From assembly GCA_025451535.1 (NCBI GenBank), contig JANWKE010000164.1:1-41645 (forward strand): a stretch of DNA of 41,645 nt, given 5' to 3'. Below are positions 15,534-22,695 of this stretch, piece by piece. Every line of letters begins with the position of its first letter. The first letter of the stretch is position 1. Under the pieces are notes generated by a model. That model ran no database searches and was not told where the DNA came from. It saw nothing but the letters and a program-made list of their open reading frames with translations. A program made the position numbers and the translations under genes. Source of the DNA: Verrucomicrobiia bacterium. GTDB taxonomy: Bacteria > Verrucomicrobiota > Verrucomicrobiia > Limisphaerales > UBA11358.

Positions 15534-16792
15534 AACACCGCGTTGTGATCACCGGCCAGGGGCTTTGCACATCGCTGGGGCGCAGCGTGGACGAATTCTG
15601 GCGGAACCTGCTGGCGGGACATTCCGGCATCAGCCGCATTTCTCTTTTCGACACCAGTTCGCTACCAGTCCGCATCGGTGGAGAGGTCAGGAACTTCACG
15701 CCGGGTGAAGTGTCGGGGGAATTTCCCGAAGCTGAAAACGAAAAGGATCGCAAAATCTGGCTGGGGTTGGACGCCGCTGCGGCAGCAATCACCGATTCCC
15801 AACTGCCCGGCGACACTCTTCAAAATGCGTCGCTCTTTGTGGGCGTCAGTCTGGAAACCTTCTTCCTTGAGGACGTGACCCACATTGCCCATGCGCCAAA
15901 CGCGTCCCGGGACTTCACGCGACAAATCCTGGAGCAGGAACCGCGCCGCCGGCTGCAGACCCCATTGGATCGGTTGACACAAATTTTAGGAGACCACTAT
16001 GGTTTGAGCCACGGACGATTTACGAACTGTTCGGCCTGCGCTGCCGGGGCCCAGGTCATCGGCGAGGCCTTCCGGCGGTTGCGGGACGGGACCCGCGCCG
16101 TGGCGCTTGCGGGCGCCACCGACAGCACGTTGAATCCGCTCGCCCTGGGAGGATTCAGCCTGCTCCAGATCCTTTCCACCGAAAACGATCAGCCGGAAAA
16201 AGCCTGCCGCCCGTTTGACGTCACCCGGCAGGGCACGGTGCTGGCGGAAGGCGCCGCGTTTGTCGTGATGGAGACGCTGGAGCATGCCCGGCAACGCGGG
16301 GCACGCATTTACGCCGAAGTTCTGGGGTATGGTTCTTCCCTGGACGCCTCTCGCGTTACGGATCCGGTACCGAACGGCCAGGGTGCAGCGGCCAGCATGG
16401 CCGGGGCGATCCGGGATGCCGGGTTGCAACCGGAGAACATCGCTTGCGTCAATGCCCACGGCACGGGAACGCCGAAGAATGACGTGGCGGAAACGCTGGC
16501 GATCAGGCAGGCGCTGGGCGCGCATGCCCGCGCCATACCGGTGACCGCCAACAAATCAATGACGGGGCACATGATTGCCACCAGCGGAGCGTTGGAGGCC
16601 ATTGCCTCGGCGATGACCCTGTACACTCGAAAGATTCCACCCACCATCAACCGGGCATGTCCCGATCCCCGGTGCGACCTCGATTATGTTGTCGAGGGCT
16701 GCCGCCGTTTTGAAGGGCGGACCGTGCTGTCCAACTCGTTCGGCTTCGGCGGGCAGAACGCCTCACTGGTCTTCGGAAGATTTGACTCCTGA
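15530..16792 (+). CDS. Beta-ketoacyl-ACP synthase, catalytic KS-alpha
   Basis: Condensing enzyme (FabF/KAS II family, 420 aa) that extends acyl chains with malonyl-ACP. The Cys-His-His triad is complete: Cys170 in 'NCSACAAGAQ', His310 in 'VNAHGTGTPKND' and His347 in 'NKSMTGHMIATSGA'. The C-terminal 'SNSFGFGGQNASLVFGRF' is typical. It overlaps the KS-beta gene by 4 bp, implying a KS-alpha/KS-beta heterodimer as in aryl-polyene and type II polyketide systems. The 174 bp after it, up to the ketoreductase start at 16967, contain no gene I can support and may separate two transcripts. Confidence 0.94.
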   Translation: MKHRVVITGQGLCTSLGRSVDEFWRNLLAGHSGISRISLFDTSSLPVRIGGEVRNFTPGEVSGEFPEAENEKDRKIWLGLDAAAAAITDSQLPGDTLQNASLFVGVSLETFFLEDVTHIAHAPNASRDFTRQILEQEPRRRLQTPLDRLTQILGDHYGLSHGRFTNCSACAAGAQVIGEAFRRLRDGTRAVALAGATDSTLNPLALGGFSLLQILSTENDQPEKACRPFDVTRQGTVLAEGAAFVVMETLEHARQRGARIYAEVLGYGSSLDASRVTDPVPNGQGAAASMAGAIRDAGLQPENIACVNAHGTGTPKNDVAETLAIRQALGAHARAIPVTANKSMTGHMIATSGALEAIASAMTLYTRKIPPTINRACPDPRCDLDYVVEGCRRFEGRTVLSNSFGFGGQNASLVFGRFDS

Positions 16793-16966
16793 AGTTGTCG
16801 CCTCGCAAACCCGGTTGCGGAATGCAATCAAAGGAAGCGAAGGATTTGGCAAGATTCGTGGAGAGCGACCCTGAATCGCCGCCTAAATTTTCCTTACGAG
16901 TCGGATGAGGCGCAGTTTTGCGCCGGCATCAAACCGACCCGCAGCCACACCCATCCAGAGTGATTT

Positions 16967-17704
16967 GTGAAATCGGTTCTAGTCAGCGGAGCTTCACGCG
17001 GCATTGGCAAAGCGATCGCGCAGGAGCTGGCCTGGCGGGGACATAGTGTCGCCGTGGGATTCCACGAACACGCCGGGGCAGCGCAGTTTGTGGCCGAAGA
17101 GATTCAACGCGCCGGCGGCAGGGCTTTCCCGGTTCAACTGGATGTTGCCGATCCGGCCTCGTGCATCCGGGCCGCCACGGTGGTGAAGCGACGTTGCGGC
17201 AGTTTGGACATCCTCGTGAACAATGCCGGCATCACCGACGAATCACCGGCCCTGGCCACCGATGATGCCGCGTGGGAACGAGTGCTCAGGGTTTGTCTGA
17301 CTGGAGCCTTCAATTTGTCCCGCCCCTGCGCTAAATTCATGGTAACGAAGCGCTGGGGCCGCATCATCAACATTTCCTCCGTGGTCGCCAGTCAGGGCGG
17401 GCGCGGACAGGCAAACTACGCCGCCGCCAAAGCGGGCCTGGAGGGGCTGACCCGTGCGCTGGCCATCGAACTGGGACCGCGCGGCATCCTGGTCAACGCC
17501 ATTGCTCCGGGTGTGATCGTCACGGATATGTCCAGGGCGATATTGGAGAAACATTCCGAGCGCGTGCTGGCGCATGTCCTCCTGGGCCGGGCGGGCCAGC
17601 CGGCAGAAGTCGCGAGCCTGGCAGGTTTTCTGGCTTCCGACGAAGCGTCTTACATCACCGGACAGGTTTTTCACGTGGACGGTGGCTTCGGCTTGAACCC
17701 ATGA
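16967..17704 (+). CDS. 3-oxoacyl-ACP reductase 1 (FabG-like SDR)
   Basis: NAD(P)H-dependent reduction of the 3-keto group formed by the ketosynthase. 245 aa from GTG at 16967. The nucleotide-binding motif is '[13 protein letters not shown]', followed by 'LVNNAGIT' and the catalytic residues Ser137/138 ('INISSVVAS'), Tyr151 and Lys155 ('[10 protein letters not shown]'). It ends with the FabG hallmark '[14 protein letters not shown]'. All catalytic residues are present. The stop codon overlaps the nitroreductase start (ATGA). A second reductase with a different nucleotide loop is at 18751. Confidence 0.93.
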   Translation: MKSVLVSGASRGIGKAIAQELAWRGHSVAVGFHEHAGAAQFVAEEIQRAGGRAFPVQLDVADPASCIRAATVVKRRCGSLDILVNNAGITDESPALATDDAAWERVLRVCLTGAFNLSRPCAKFMVTKRWGRIINISSVVASQGGRGQANYAAAKAGLEGLTRALAIELGPRGILVNAIAPGVIVTDMSRAILEKHSERVLAHVLLGRAGQPAEVASLAGFLASDEASYITGQVFHVDGGFGLNP

Positions 17705-18342
17705 ACCATTACGCACATTTGCTGGAATTGATCCGTTCGCGCCGATCCGTTCGTCGGTTTTCCGACCGCGCCGTCAGTCGGGAAGACATTGTGCGCTTGC
17801 TCGAAGCCGCACGCTGGGCGCCGTCGAACCATAACCGCCAACCTTGGAGATTCATTGTCATCGAGGATCAGAAACAAATCAGCCAACTCGCGGAAACCAT
17901 CTCTCAGGGCTTGTCGGAAAAGATGGATTCGTTGCCGGCGGTGGCTGCGCAATACACCAGCCAATTCAAACAGTATGCGACCTGTTTTGCCAATGCGCCG
18001 ATGCTCGTGGTGGTGCTGCACAAGCAGCCCGTCCGCGTGTCGGCACCGGTTTTGGCGGGGCTTAAAAATCCCGATCTGGTGTCCGGGGAACCGTTGAGTG
18101 TGGCAATGGCGGTGCAGAACCTTTTACTGGCGGCACAAGCCCTGAGGTTGGGAACCTGTGTTTTGACCGGACCTTTATTGGTTCAGGAGGTCCTGGTCGG
18201 GGCATTGGGTTTGCCTGCCGGTCACGACCTCACCTGTCTGGTGGCGTTGGGATATCCGGCGGAGTCGCCAGCGCCACCGCGGAGAAAAACCATCGAACAA
18301 ATCGTCGAGTTCAGGAACAAACCCCGGCGAACAAAAGATTGA
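17701..18342 (+). CDS. Nitroreductase-family flavoprotein
   Basis: FMN-dependent NAD(P)H oxidoreductase fold, 213 aa. The N-terminal '[19 protein letters not shown]' and '[20 protein letters not shown]' are the FMN phosphate-binding and dimer segments of the family. '[19 protein letters not shown]' is the second FMN-contact region. Family members reduce nitro groups, quinones, flavins or conjugated C=C bonds, or carry out dehydrogenation, so the substrate cannot be read from sequence. Placed between FabG1 and the ACP with a 4-bp overlap upstream, it probably performs a redox step on the ACP-bound chain. It is the only protein here that could stand in for an enoyl reductase. Confidence 0.88.
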   Translation: MNHYAHLLELIRSRRSVRRFSDRAVSREDIVRLLEAARWAPSNHNRQPWRFIVIEDQKQISQLAETISQGLSEKMDSLPAVAAQYTSQFKQYATCFANAPMLVVVLHKQPVRVSAPVLAGLKNPDLVSGEPLSVAMAVQNLLLAAQALRLGTCVLTGPLLVQEVLVGALGLPAGHDLTCLVALGYPAESPAPPRRKTIEQIVEFRNKPRRTKD

Positions 18343-18344
18343 AT

Positions 18345-18758
18345 ATGACCAGGCAGAAAATTTTTGAAGAGTTAAAGCCGCTGCTCACGGAAGTGCTGGG
18401 CGTGCCGCCGGAAAAGATCCGTCTCGAAAGCGTGTTGGTTTCCGACCTGGGAGCGGAGTCCATTGATCTGCTCGATCTCAGTTTCCGCATCGAGGAGAAA
18501 TTTGAGGTTCGAATCGAAGCGAATGAAATTGAACGGGAGGCCATCCAGCGGCTCCCGGGTGGCGTGTATGAAAAGGACGGTTATTTGACGGAAGCGGCGA
18601 TTGGCGAAATCCGAAAGTCATTACCGGAACTGGATCCTGGCAAATTTGCGAAGGGCCTGCGGAAGGTGGATTTGCCGGCGCTGCTGACGGTCTCCTTCTT
18701 CGTCCGCCTCATCGCCCGCAAACTGGCAGCCAGGACGGAAGGAGTTGTCCATGTTTAA
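18345..18758 (+). CDS. Acyl carrier protein with C-terminal extension
   Basis: Carries the growing chain on a phosphopantetheine arm. The ATG at 18345 was chosen over the overlapping TTG at 18339. The 137-aa product has the attachment Ser39 in 'DLGAESIDLLDLSFRIEEKF', a variant of the usual DSL motif. Typical ACPs have about 80 residues. Here about 55 more residues follow, including 'LPELDPGKFAKGLRKVDLPA' and 'LTVSFFVRLIARKL', which may be a docking helix for partner enzymes. It overlaps the next gene by 8 bp. No phosphopantetheinyl transferase is present in the window, so a genomic one must activate it. Confidence 0.9.
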   Translation: MTRQKIFEELKPLLTEVLGVPPEKIRLESVLVSDLGAESIDLLDLSFRIEEKFEVRIEANEIEREAIQRLPGGVYEKDGYLTEAAIGEIRKSLPELDPGKFAKGLRKVDLPALLTVSFFVRLIARKLAARTEGVVHV

Positions 18759-19485
18759 CAACCAAAGAGCTTTTGTCACGGGCGGAACCGGCACGGTAGG
18801 GATGGCCATTGTTCGTTGTCTGGCCGAGCAGGGCGCCCAGGTCGCATTTTCCTTCAACCAGCAGGAAGACAAGGCGCGCCAGCTTGAAAAGGAACTGGCC
18901 GCCGGAAACCAGATGGTAAAGGGATACGCCCTGAATGTGGTTGACGCCGCCGGAGTCGGGCGATTGGCGGAACAAATCGAGCAGGAGCTTGGGTCCGTGG
19001 ACATCCTGGTCAACAATGCCGGGGTCACTCAGATCATGCCGTTCGCACTCCTCGAAGAGGCGGACTGGGACCAGATGATGGACGTGAATGTGAAGGGCAT
19101 GTTCCTGGTCACCAAGGCGTTCGCGCGCGCCATGATCCGCCGGAAGCAGGGCGCCATCATCAATCTGGGTTCACTCGCCGGGGCGCGGGTGCTGGAGGTG
19201 CCGGTGCATTACGCCACGGCCAAAAGCGCCGTGGTCGGCTTCACGCTTTCGCTCGCCCGAGAACTTTCCCGCTACCACATCCGGGTAAACGCCGTTGTCC
19301 CCGGTTTGCTGGAAGGCGGGGTGAGCAACTTGATTCCGGACAAACAGCGGGAAGACTATATCCAGCATTGCACGGCGGGCCGGGCCGGCAAGCCGGAGGA
19401 AGTGGCCGAACTGGTGGCGTTCCTGGCCAGTGACCGCGCCAGTTACATCAACGCCCAGGTGATCCAGATTGACGGAGGCATCTGA
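18751..19485 (+). CDS. 3-oxoacyl-ACP reductase 2 (FabG-like SDR)
   Basis: Second short-chain reductase, 244 aa. The ATG at 18751 follows a good ribosome-binding site (GGAAGGAG, 18737-18744). The nucleotide loop is 'VTGGTGTVGMAIV', unlike the usual TGASRGIG. The catalytic set is intact: 'LVNNAGVT', Ser141 ('INLGSLAG'), Tyr154 and Lys158 ('YATAKSAVVGF'). It ends 'INAQVIQIDGGI'. Having two ketoreductases with different nucleotide-binding loops suggests that they act at different chain lengths or on different intermediates. It overlaps the ACP gene and precedes the second hotdog gene by 87 bp. Confidence 0.92.
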   Translation: MFNNQRAFVTGGTGTVGMAIVRCLAEQGAQVAFSFNQQEDKARQLEKELAAGNQMVKGYALNVVDAAGVGRLAEQIEQELGSVDILVNNAGVTQIMPFALLEEADWDQMMDVNVKGMFLVTKAFARAMIRRKQGAIINLGSLAGARVLEVPVHYATAKSAVVGFTLSLARELSRYHIRVNAVVPGLLEGGVSNLIPDKQREDYIQHCTAGRAGKPEEVAELVAFLASDRASYINAQVIQIDGGI

Positions 19486-19572
19486 TGAAATTCCAAACAC
19501 CAAAACCCGATGAACCACCGATCTCCAAACTTGATGTGCTTTCTCCGGGGGTTGGGGTTTCCGTTTCAGCGT

Positions 19573-20016
19573 ATGAAATTTCGACTCGTAGATAAAATCA
19601 CGTCCTGGTCTCCGTATCAGCGGATCACCGGGGTCAAGGCGGTGTCCTTTGAGGAGTACTGCCTGAAGGAATCTTTCGGTGACGAGCCGCGCTTGCCGGA
19701 AACATTGTTGCTGGAAAGTTTTCTGCAACTGGGCAACTGGCTCATCCTGTTGTCGTCGGATTTCAAGGACACCGGCATGGTCGTGCGGATTTCTGAAGTG
19801 CGCTTCCGCGGTTTCCTTTTGCCGGGCCAGCAACTGCGGATGGAGGTGACCCTCGCGCGGCAGCGGGACGATGGGTATGAACTGTCCGGCGAAGGACGGG
19901 CGGATGGCCGGACGATCATCAGCGGTCTGGGTTGCCTCGCAGTTCCCGTACCCGCGGCGGAGCTGGTGGATCCAGAGAACCTGCGCGTGTTATTTTCGGA
20001 GATTTACGAACCGTAA
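19573..20016 (+). CDS. Hotdog dehydratase-like protein lacking the catalytic His
   Basis: 147-aa FabA/FabZ-fold protein from ATG 19573; the in-frame upstream segment from 19510 is repeat-like and not conserved. It aligns residue for residue with the dehydratase at 13929: 'MKFRLVDKITSW' at the start, then 'KESFGDEPRLPETLLLESFLQ' (truncated here) where FabZ has DHFPxxPxxPGxxxxE. Position 34 is Ser instead of His, while Glu48 remains. It is therefore probably not an active dehydratase alone. A structural partner of the first hotdog protein, or a non-catalytic product-binding protein, is more likely (inference). The preceding 19486-19572 segment has a short repeat-like 'CCAAACACCAAAACCC' stretch. 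Confidence 0.85.
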   Translation: MKFRLVDKITSWSPYQRITGVKAVSFEEYCLKESFGDEPRLPETLLLESFLQLGNWLILLSSDFKDTGMVVRISEVRFRGFLLPGQQLRMEVTLARQRDDGYELSGEGRADGRTIISGLGCLAVPVPAAELVDPENLRVLFSEIYEP

Positions 20017-20021
20017 TGATG

Positions 20022-20074
20022 AAACCCCAAATTCCAATCATCAAACCCCAAATTCCAATCACCAAACCCCAAAG
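20022..20074 (+). repeat. Tandem 21-bp repeat, left border of the four-helix gene
   Basis: Two 21-bp units of the form AAACCCCAAATTCCAATCAYC (20022-20042, 20043-20063) plus a partial third unit (20064-20074). Related stretches occur at 20595-20617 and 22090-22117. An inverted relative lies at 20636-20671. Confidence 0.8.
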
Positions 20075-20131
20075 AAGCACCCATCACCAATCCGGGGCAA
20101 CGGTGCTTGGGATTTAGCAAATCCGCATGCG

Positions 20132-20575
20132 ATGAAAACTCCAAAACTTTCCATCGTCTCCACCGAATGGCGGGAGGCGGAGCCGTCCGGCAAGGAGATG
20201 GCGTTGCACGAAGAAACTACGAACACGGCCGATAACAGGCACCCATTCGATCTTGAAGAGCGAACAACGCGTTTCGGGGAAGCCATCGTGCGCTTCACCA
20301 AAAAAATCCCCCGCGATCCTTCCAACAACCGGCTGATTGACCAGCTGGTCGGTTGTGGCACGAGCGTGGGTGCAAATTACTGCGAGGCCGACGAGCATGT
20401 TTCGAAAAAGGACTTTCGTTTCACCATCAGCCGTTGTGTCAAGGAGGCCAAGGAAACCAAGTTTTTCCTTCGTATGATCGCTGCCTCGGAACCACAGTTG
20501 GCCGAGGAAGCGCGTCGACTGTATCGGGAAGCCAAGGAACTGCATTTAATCTTTGCGGCGATCTATAGAAAATGA
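20132..20575 (+). CDS. Four-helix-bundle protein (S23/IVP-type)
   Basis: Small all-helical protein of the family named after the ORF found in 23S rRNA intervening sequences; members are pentameric helical bundles with no settled function. 147 aa from ATG 20132, although an ATG at 20201 ('MALHEETTNT') is possible. Family blocks are 'FDLEERTTRFGEAIVRFTKK', 'LIDQLVGCGTSVGANYCEAD' and 'RCVKEAKETKFFLRMI'. It splits the acyl-chain locus between the second hotdog gene and radical SAM 1, and is bordered by repeats in opposite orientation (20022-20074 and 20636-20671). It therefore looks like an inserted cassette rather than a pathway gene. Confidence 0.85.
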   Translation: MKTPKLSIVSTEWREAEPSGKEMALHEETTNTADNRHPFDLEERTTRFGEAIVRFTKKIPRDPSNNRLIDQLVGCGTSVGANYCEADEHVSKKDFRFTISRCVKEAKETKFFLRMIAASEPQLAEEARRLYREAKELHLIFAAIYRK

Positions 20576-20635
20576 AACATAAAACTCAAAATCTAATTAC
20601 CAAACCCCAATCATCAATTCAGCATGATAGTGACT

Positions 20636-20671
20636 GGGTTTTGGGGTTTTGGGATTTGGTGATTGGGATTT
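20636..20671 (-). repeat. Inverted copy of the 21-bp repeat, right border of the four-helix gene
   Basis: The G/T-rich stretch contains GGTGATTGGGATTT, which differs by one base from the reverse complement of the unit at 20043-20063, and GGGTTTTGGGGTTTTGGG. It ends 4 bp before the radical SAM 1 start, so it also replaces any Shine-Dalgarno region. With the forward copy at 20595-20617 it can fold into a hairpin. Confidence 0.75.
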
Positions 20672-20675
20672 AAGA

Positions 20676-22085
20676 ATGCGCCCCTCCCGCCCCTACACCT
20701 ACCTGGGAACCGTGCGCGGCATGTGCCGGGATTGTCGCGCCCTGGTCCCGGCACGAATCCTGGAAGCAGACGGCGCGGTTTACCAGGAGCGATTGTGTCC
20801 GAAATGCGGGACGAATCGTGCGCGAATTGCCGACGGGGTGGAATGGTACCTGAAGCGCGCGGCCACGACAGTGCGCTGCAAACCGGCCAAGCTTCCGGCT
20901 CTGGACGTGCGCGAAGGGTGTCCGAAGGACTGCGGCCCGTGCGCCTTCCACGCCAACGCCTGCCACCTGCCTGTGTTTTCGGTGACCAACGCGTGCAACC
21001 TGGATTGCCCGATCTGCTTCACTTACAACCGGCCGGATCGGAAATATTTCATGAACCGCGAGGAATTAAGGGCCCTGCTGGACAAACTCATCGCCCGGGC
21101 CGGGCCGTTTGATTTGATGAACATCACCGGTGGCGAACCGACGCTGCACCCGCAGATTGTGGAATTGTTGAAGGAATGCCAGCGGCCGGAGATCGGGCGG
21201 GTGACCATGAACTCCAACGGCCTGCGACTGGCGATGGACGAAGATTTATGTCGGGCGCTCGCCGACCTCGGGGTTTATGTGATTCTCTCCTTTGACACTT
21301 TCCGGAGCGACCGCGCGTTGAGGATATACGGCAAGGACGTAGTGAGCCTGAAACACCGGGCGCTGGAAAACCTGCAACGCTTCGGCATCGGCACGACGCT
21401 GCTCAACGTAATGATTCGCGGGGTGAACGAAGACGAAATCGGGCAGGTCATTGAGCTGGCCGGGACGCACCCGGTGGTGCGCAGTGTGACCATCCAAACG
21501 ATGACGTTCACCGGTAAGGGCGGAAAAAATTTTAAACCGCGAGAGACCATGCCATTGGACGGCGCAGTGAAGGCGATTGAATCAGCCACTCACGGTGCCC
21601 TGAGCGAAGCCCACTTTTTCCCGCACGCCGGGGCGCATCCGCTCTGTTACAGCGTCGCGTATTATCTCAAGGACAACGGAACCTGCCGGTCGCTGACGGA
21701 TTTTCTCACCGTGGGCGAACTGCGGCAGATGCTCGGACACGGTTACCTGCTGCAACCGGAGGACGACAGCCAGGATGTTTTCCGGGCGGCCATCGACCGG
21801 CTATGGGCGGCTGGCGACAACTCAAAGCTGTTGCCGGCCATCAGAGGATTGGTTGAGCGGATGTATCCGCAAGGGCAAACGCTGACCCGGGCGGCGCGCC
21901 AGGCAGTCGCCGAGGAATCACTGCTGGCGATTTATATCCATTCGCACATGGACGAGGACACGCTCGACCTGGCGCGGCTGGTGGTTTGTCCGGACCAAGT
22001 GCCCGATCCGGAAGGCCGGCTGGTTCCGGCGTGTGCGTACAACCTTTTTTACCGGCAAAAAGATCCACGTTTTTGGTGCACTTGA
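20676..22085 (+). CDS. Radical SAM protein 1, Tes/MJ0619-like architecture
   Basis: Cleaves S-adenosylmethionine to a 5'-deoxyadenosyl radical. 469 aa from ATG 20676. The N-terminal Cys4 ribbon is C17/C20 ('CRDC') and C41/C44 ('CPKC'), rubredoxin-like. An extra Cys group follows at C82, C86, C89 and C96 with H92 ('GCPKDCGPC'). The SAM-cluster motif is C107-x3-C111-x2-C114 ('CNLDCPIC'), and 'NITGGEPTLHP' is the SAM-binding GGE motif. The C-terminal half contains 'HPLCYS' and 'VPACAYNLFYRQ'. This order (ribbon, CPxxCGxC, CxxxCxxC, GGEPT) is that of the archaeal tetraether synthase/MJ0619 group, which couples lipid tails at unactivated carbons. The bacterial substrate is unknown. Confidence 0.88.
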   Translation: MRPSRPYTYLGTVRGMCRDCRALVPARILEADGAVYQERLCPKCGTNRARIADGVEWYLKRAATTVRCKPAKLPALDVREGCPKDCGPCAFHANACHLPVFSVTNACNLDCPICFTYNRPDRKYFMNREELRALLDKLIARAGPFDLMNITGGEPTLHPQIVELLKECQRPEIGRVTMNSNGLRLAMDEDLCRALADLGVYVILSFDTFRSDRALRIYGKDVVSLKHRALENLQRFGIGTTLLNVMIRGVNEDEIGQVIELAGTHPVVRSVTIQTMTFTGKGGKNFKPRETMPLDGAVKAIESATHGALSEAHFFPHAGAHPLCYSVAYYLKDNGTCRSLTDFLTVGELRQMLGHGYLLQPEDDSQDVFRAAIDRLWAAGDNSKLLPAIRGLVERMYPQGQTLTRAARQAVAEESLLAIYIHSHMDEDTLDLARLVVCPDQVPDPEGRLVPACAYNLFYRQKDPRFWCT

Positions 22086-22098
22086 AAAGAAACCCCAA

Positions 22099-22695
22099 AT
22101 GCCAATGCCCAAAACCCAAACACAGCCGACGGGACAGGAAAAGTTTCGGCAATTCCTTGTCGGCAAGACGACGGAGCATCTCTTCTCCTGGCCGACCTGT
22201 CACCCCTCCCACCCGACGGGCTTTTGTCCGTGCGATCAGGCATGGCCGGTAACATTGTGGTTTTATTTCAAATCCACTTTGCTGCTGACCGCGCTGAAAC
22301 TCCCGTTCAATGCGCTCAAGATTGCCCTGCTGCGCTGGTCGGGCGCCCGGGTGGGCCGCGATGTCTTTATTTCCACCGACGTATGGATCGACCCAACCTT
22401 CCCGGAACTGCTGACCATCGAGGACGAGGTGATGTTGGGTGTCGGTGTCCGGATTTTTCTTCATGCGTTTGACCGCGACCACTTTGAAGCCGGGCGAGTC
22501 CTGCTCCGGAAAGGCGTGATCATCGGGGGGTTTGCCATCATCGGCCACGGCGTGGAGATCGGCACAGGTGCGGTGGTGGCGGCTGGCGCGGTGGCCGGGC
22601 GTGATGTGCCGGCAGGCCGGGTCGCGATCGGCAACCCGGCGCGCATTGTACCACTCAGGAACCCCCAAACCGCAGAACCGGAATCTCATGAGTGA
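22099..22695 (+). CDS. Left-handed beta-helix (hexapeptide) acyltransferase
   Basis: 198 aa from ATG 22099 (22105 is also possible); the true N-terminus falls in an AAACCCCAAATGCCAATGCCC repeat-like stretch that encodes 'MPMPKTQTQP'. Residues about 50-80 contain a hydrophobic segment ('WPVTLWFYFKSTLLLTALKL') suggesting membrane association. From about residue 80 on come imperfect hexapeptide turns ('SGARVGRDVFISTDVWID', 'GVIIGGFAIIGHGVEIGTGA') ending in 'VAIGNPARIV', the usual close of the LbH fold. A His near 'IFLHAFDRDHFEAG' fits the family's active site. It probably acylates the product or a lipid precursor. It overlaps radical SAM 2 by 8 bp. Confidence 0.85.
   Translation: MPMPKTQTQPTGQEKFRQFLVGKTTEHLFSWPTCHPSHPTGFCPCDQAWPVTLWFYFKSTLLLTALKLPFNALKIALLRWSGARVGRDVFISTDVWIDPTFPELLTIEDEVMLGVGVRIFLHAFDRDHFEAGRVLLRKGVIIGGFAIIGHGVEIGTGAVVAAGAVAGRDVPAGRVAIGNPARIVPLRNPQTAEPESHE

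Noticed and set aside
16793-16966. Small gene between KS-alpha and the first ketoreductase
   Set aside because: Only short frames without a start context or family features; it is read as an intergenic spacer, possibly with a promoter I cannot define.
20022-20074. CRISPR array
   Set aside because: The 21-bp units are directly adjacent without unique spacers, and no cas genes are nearby.
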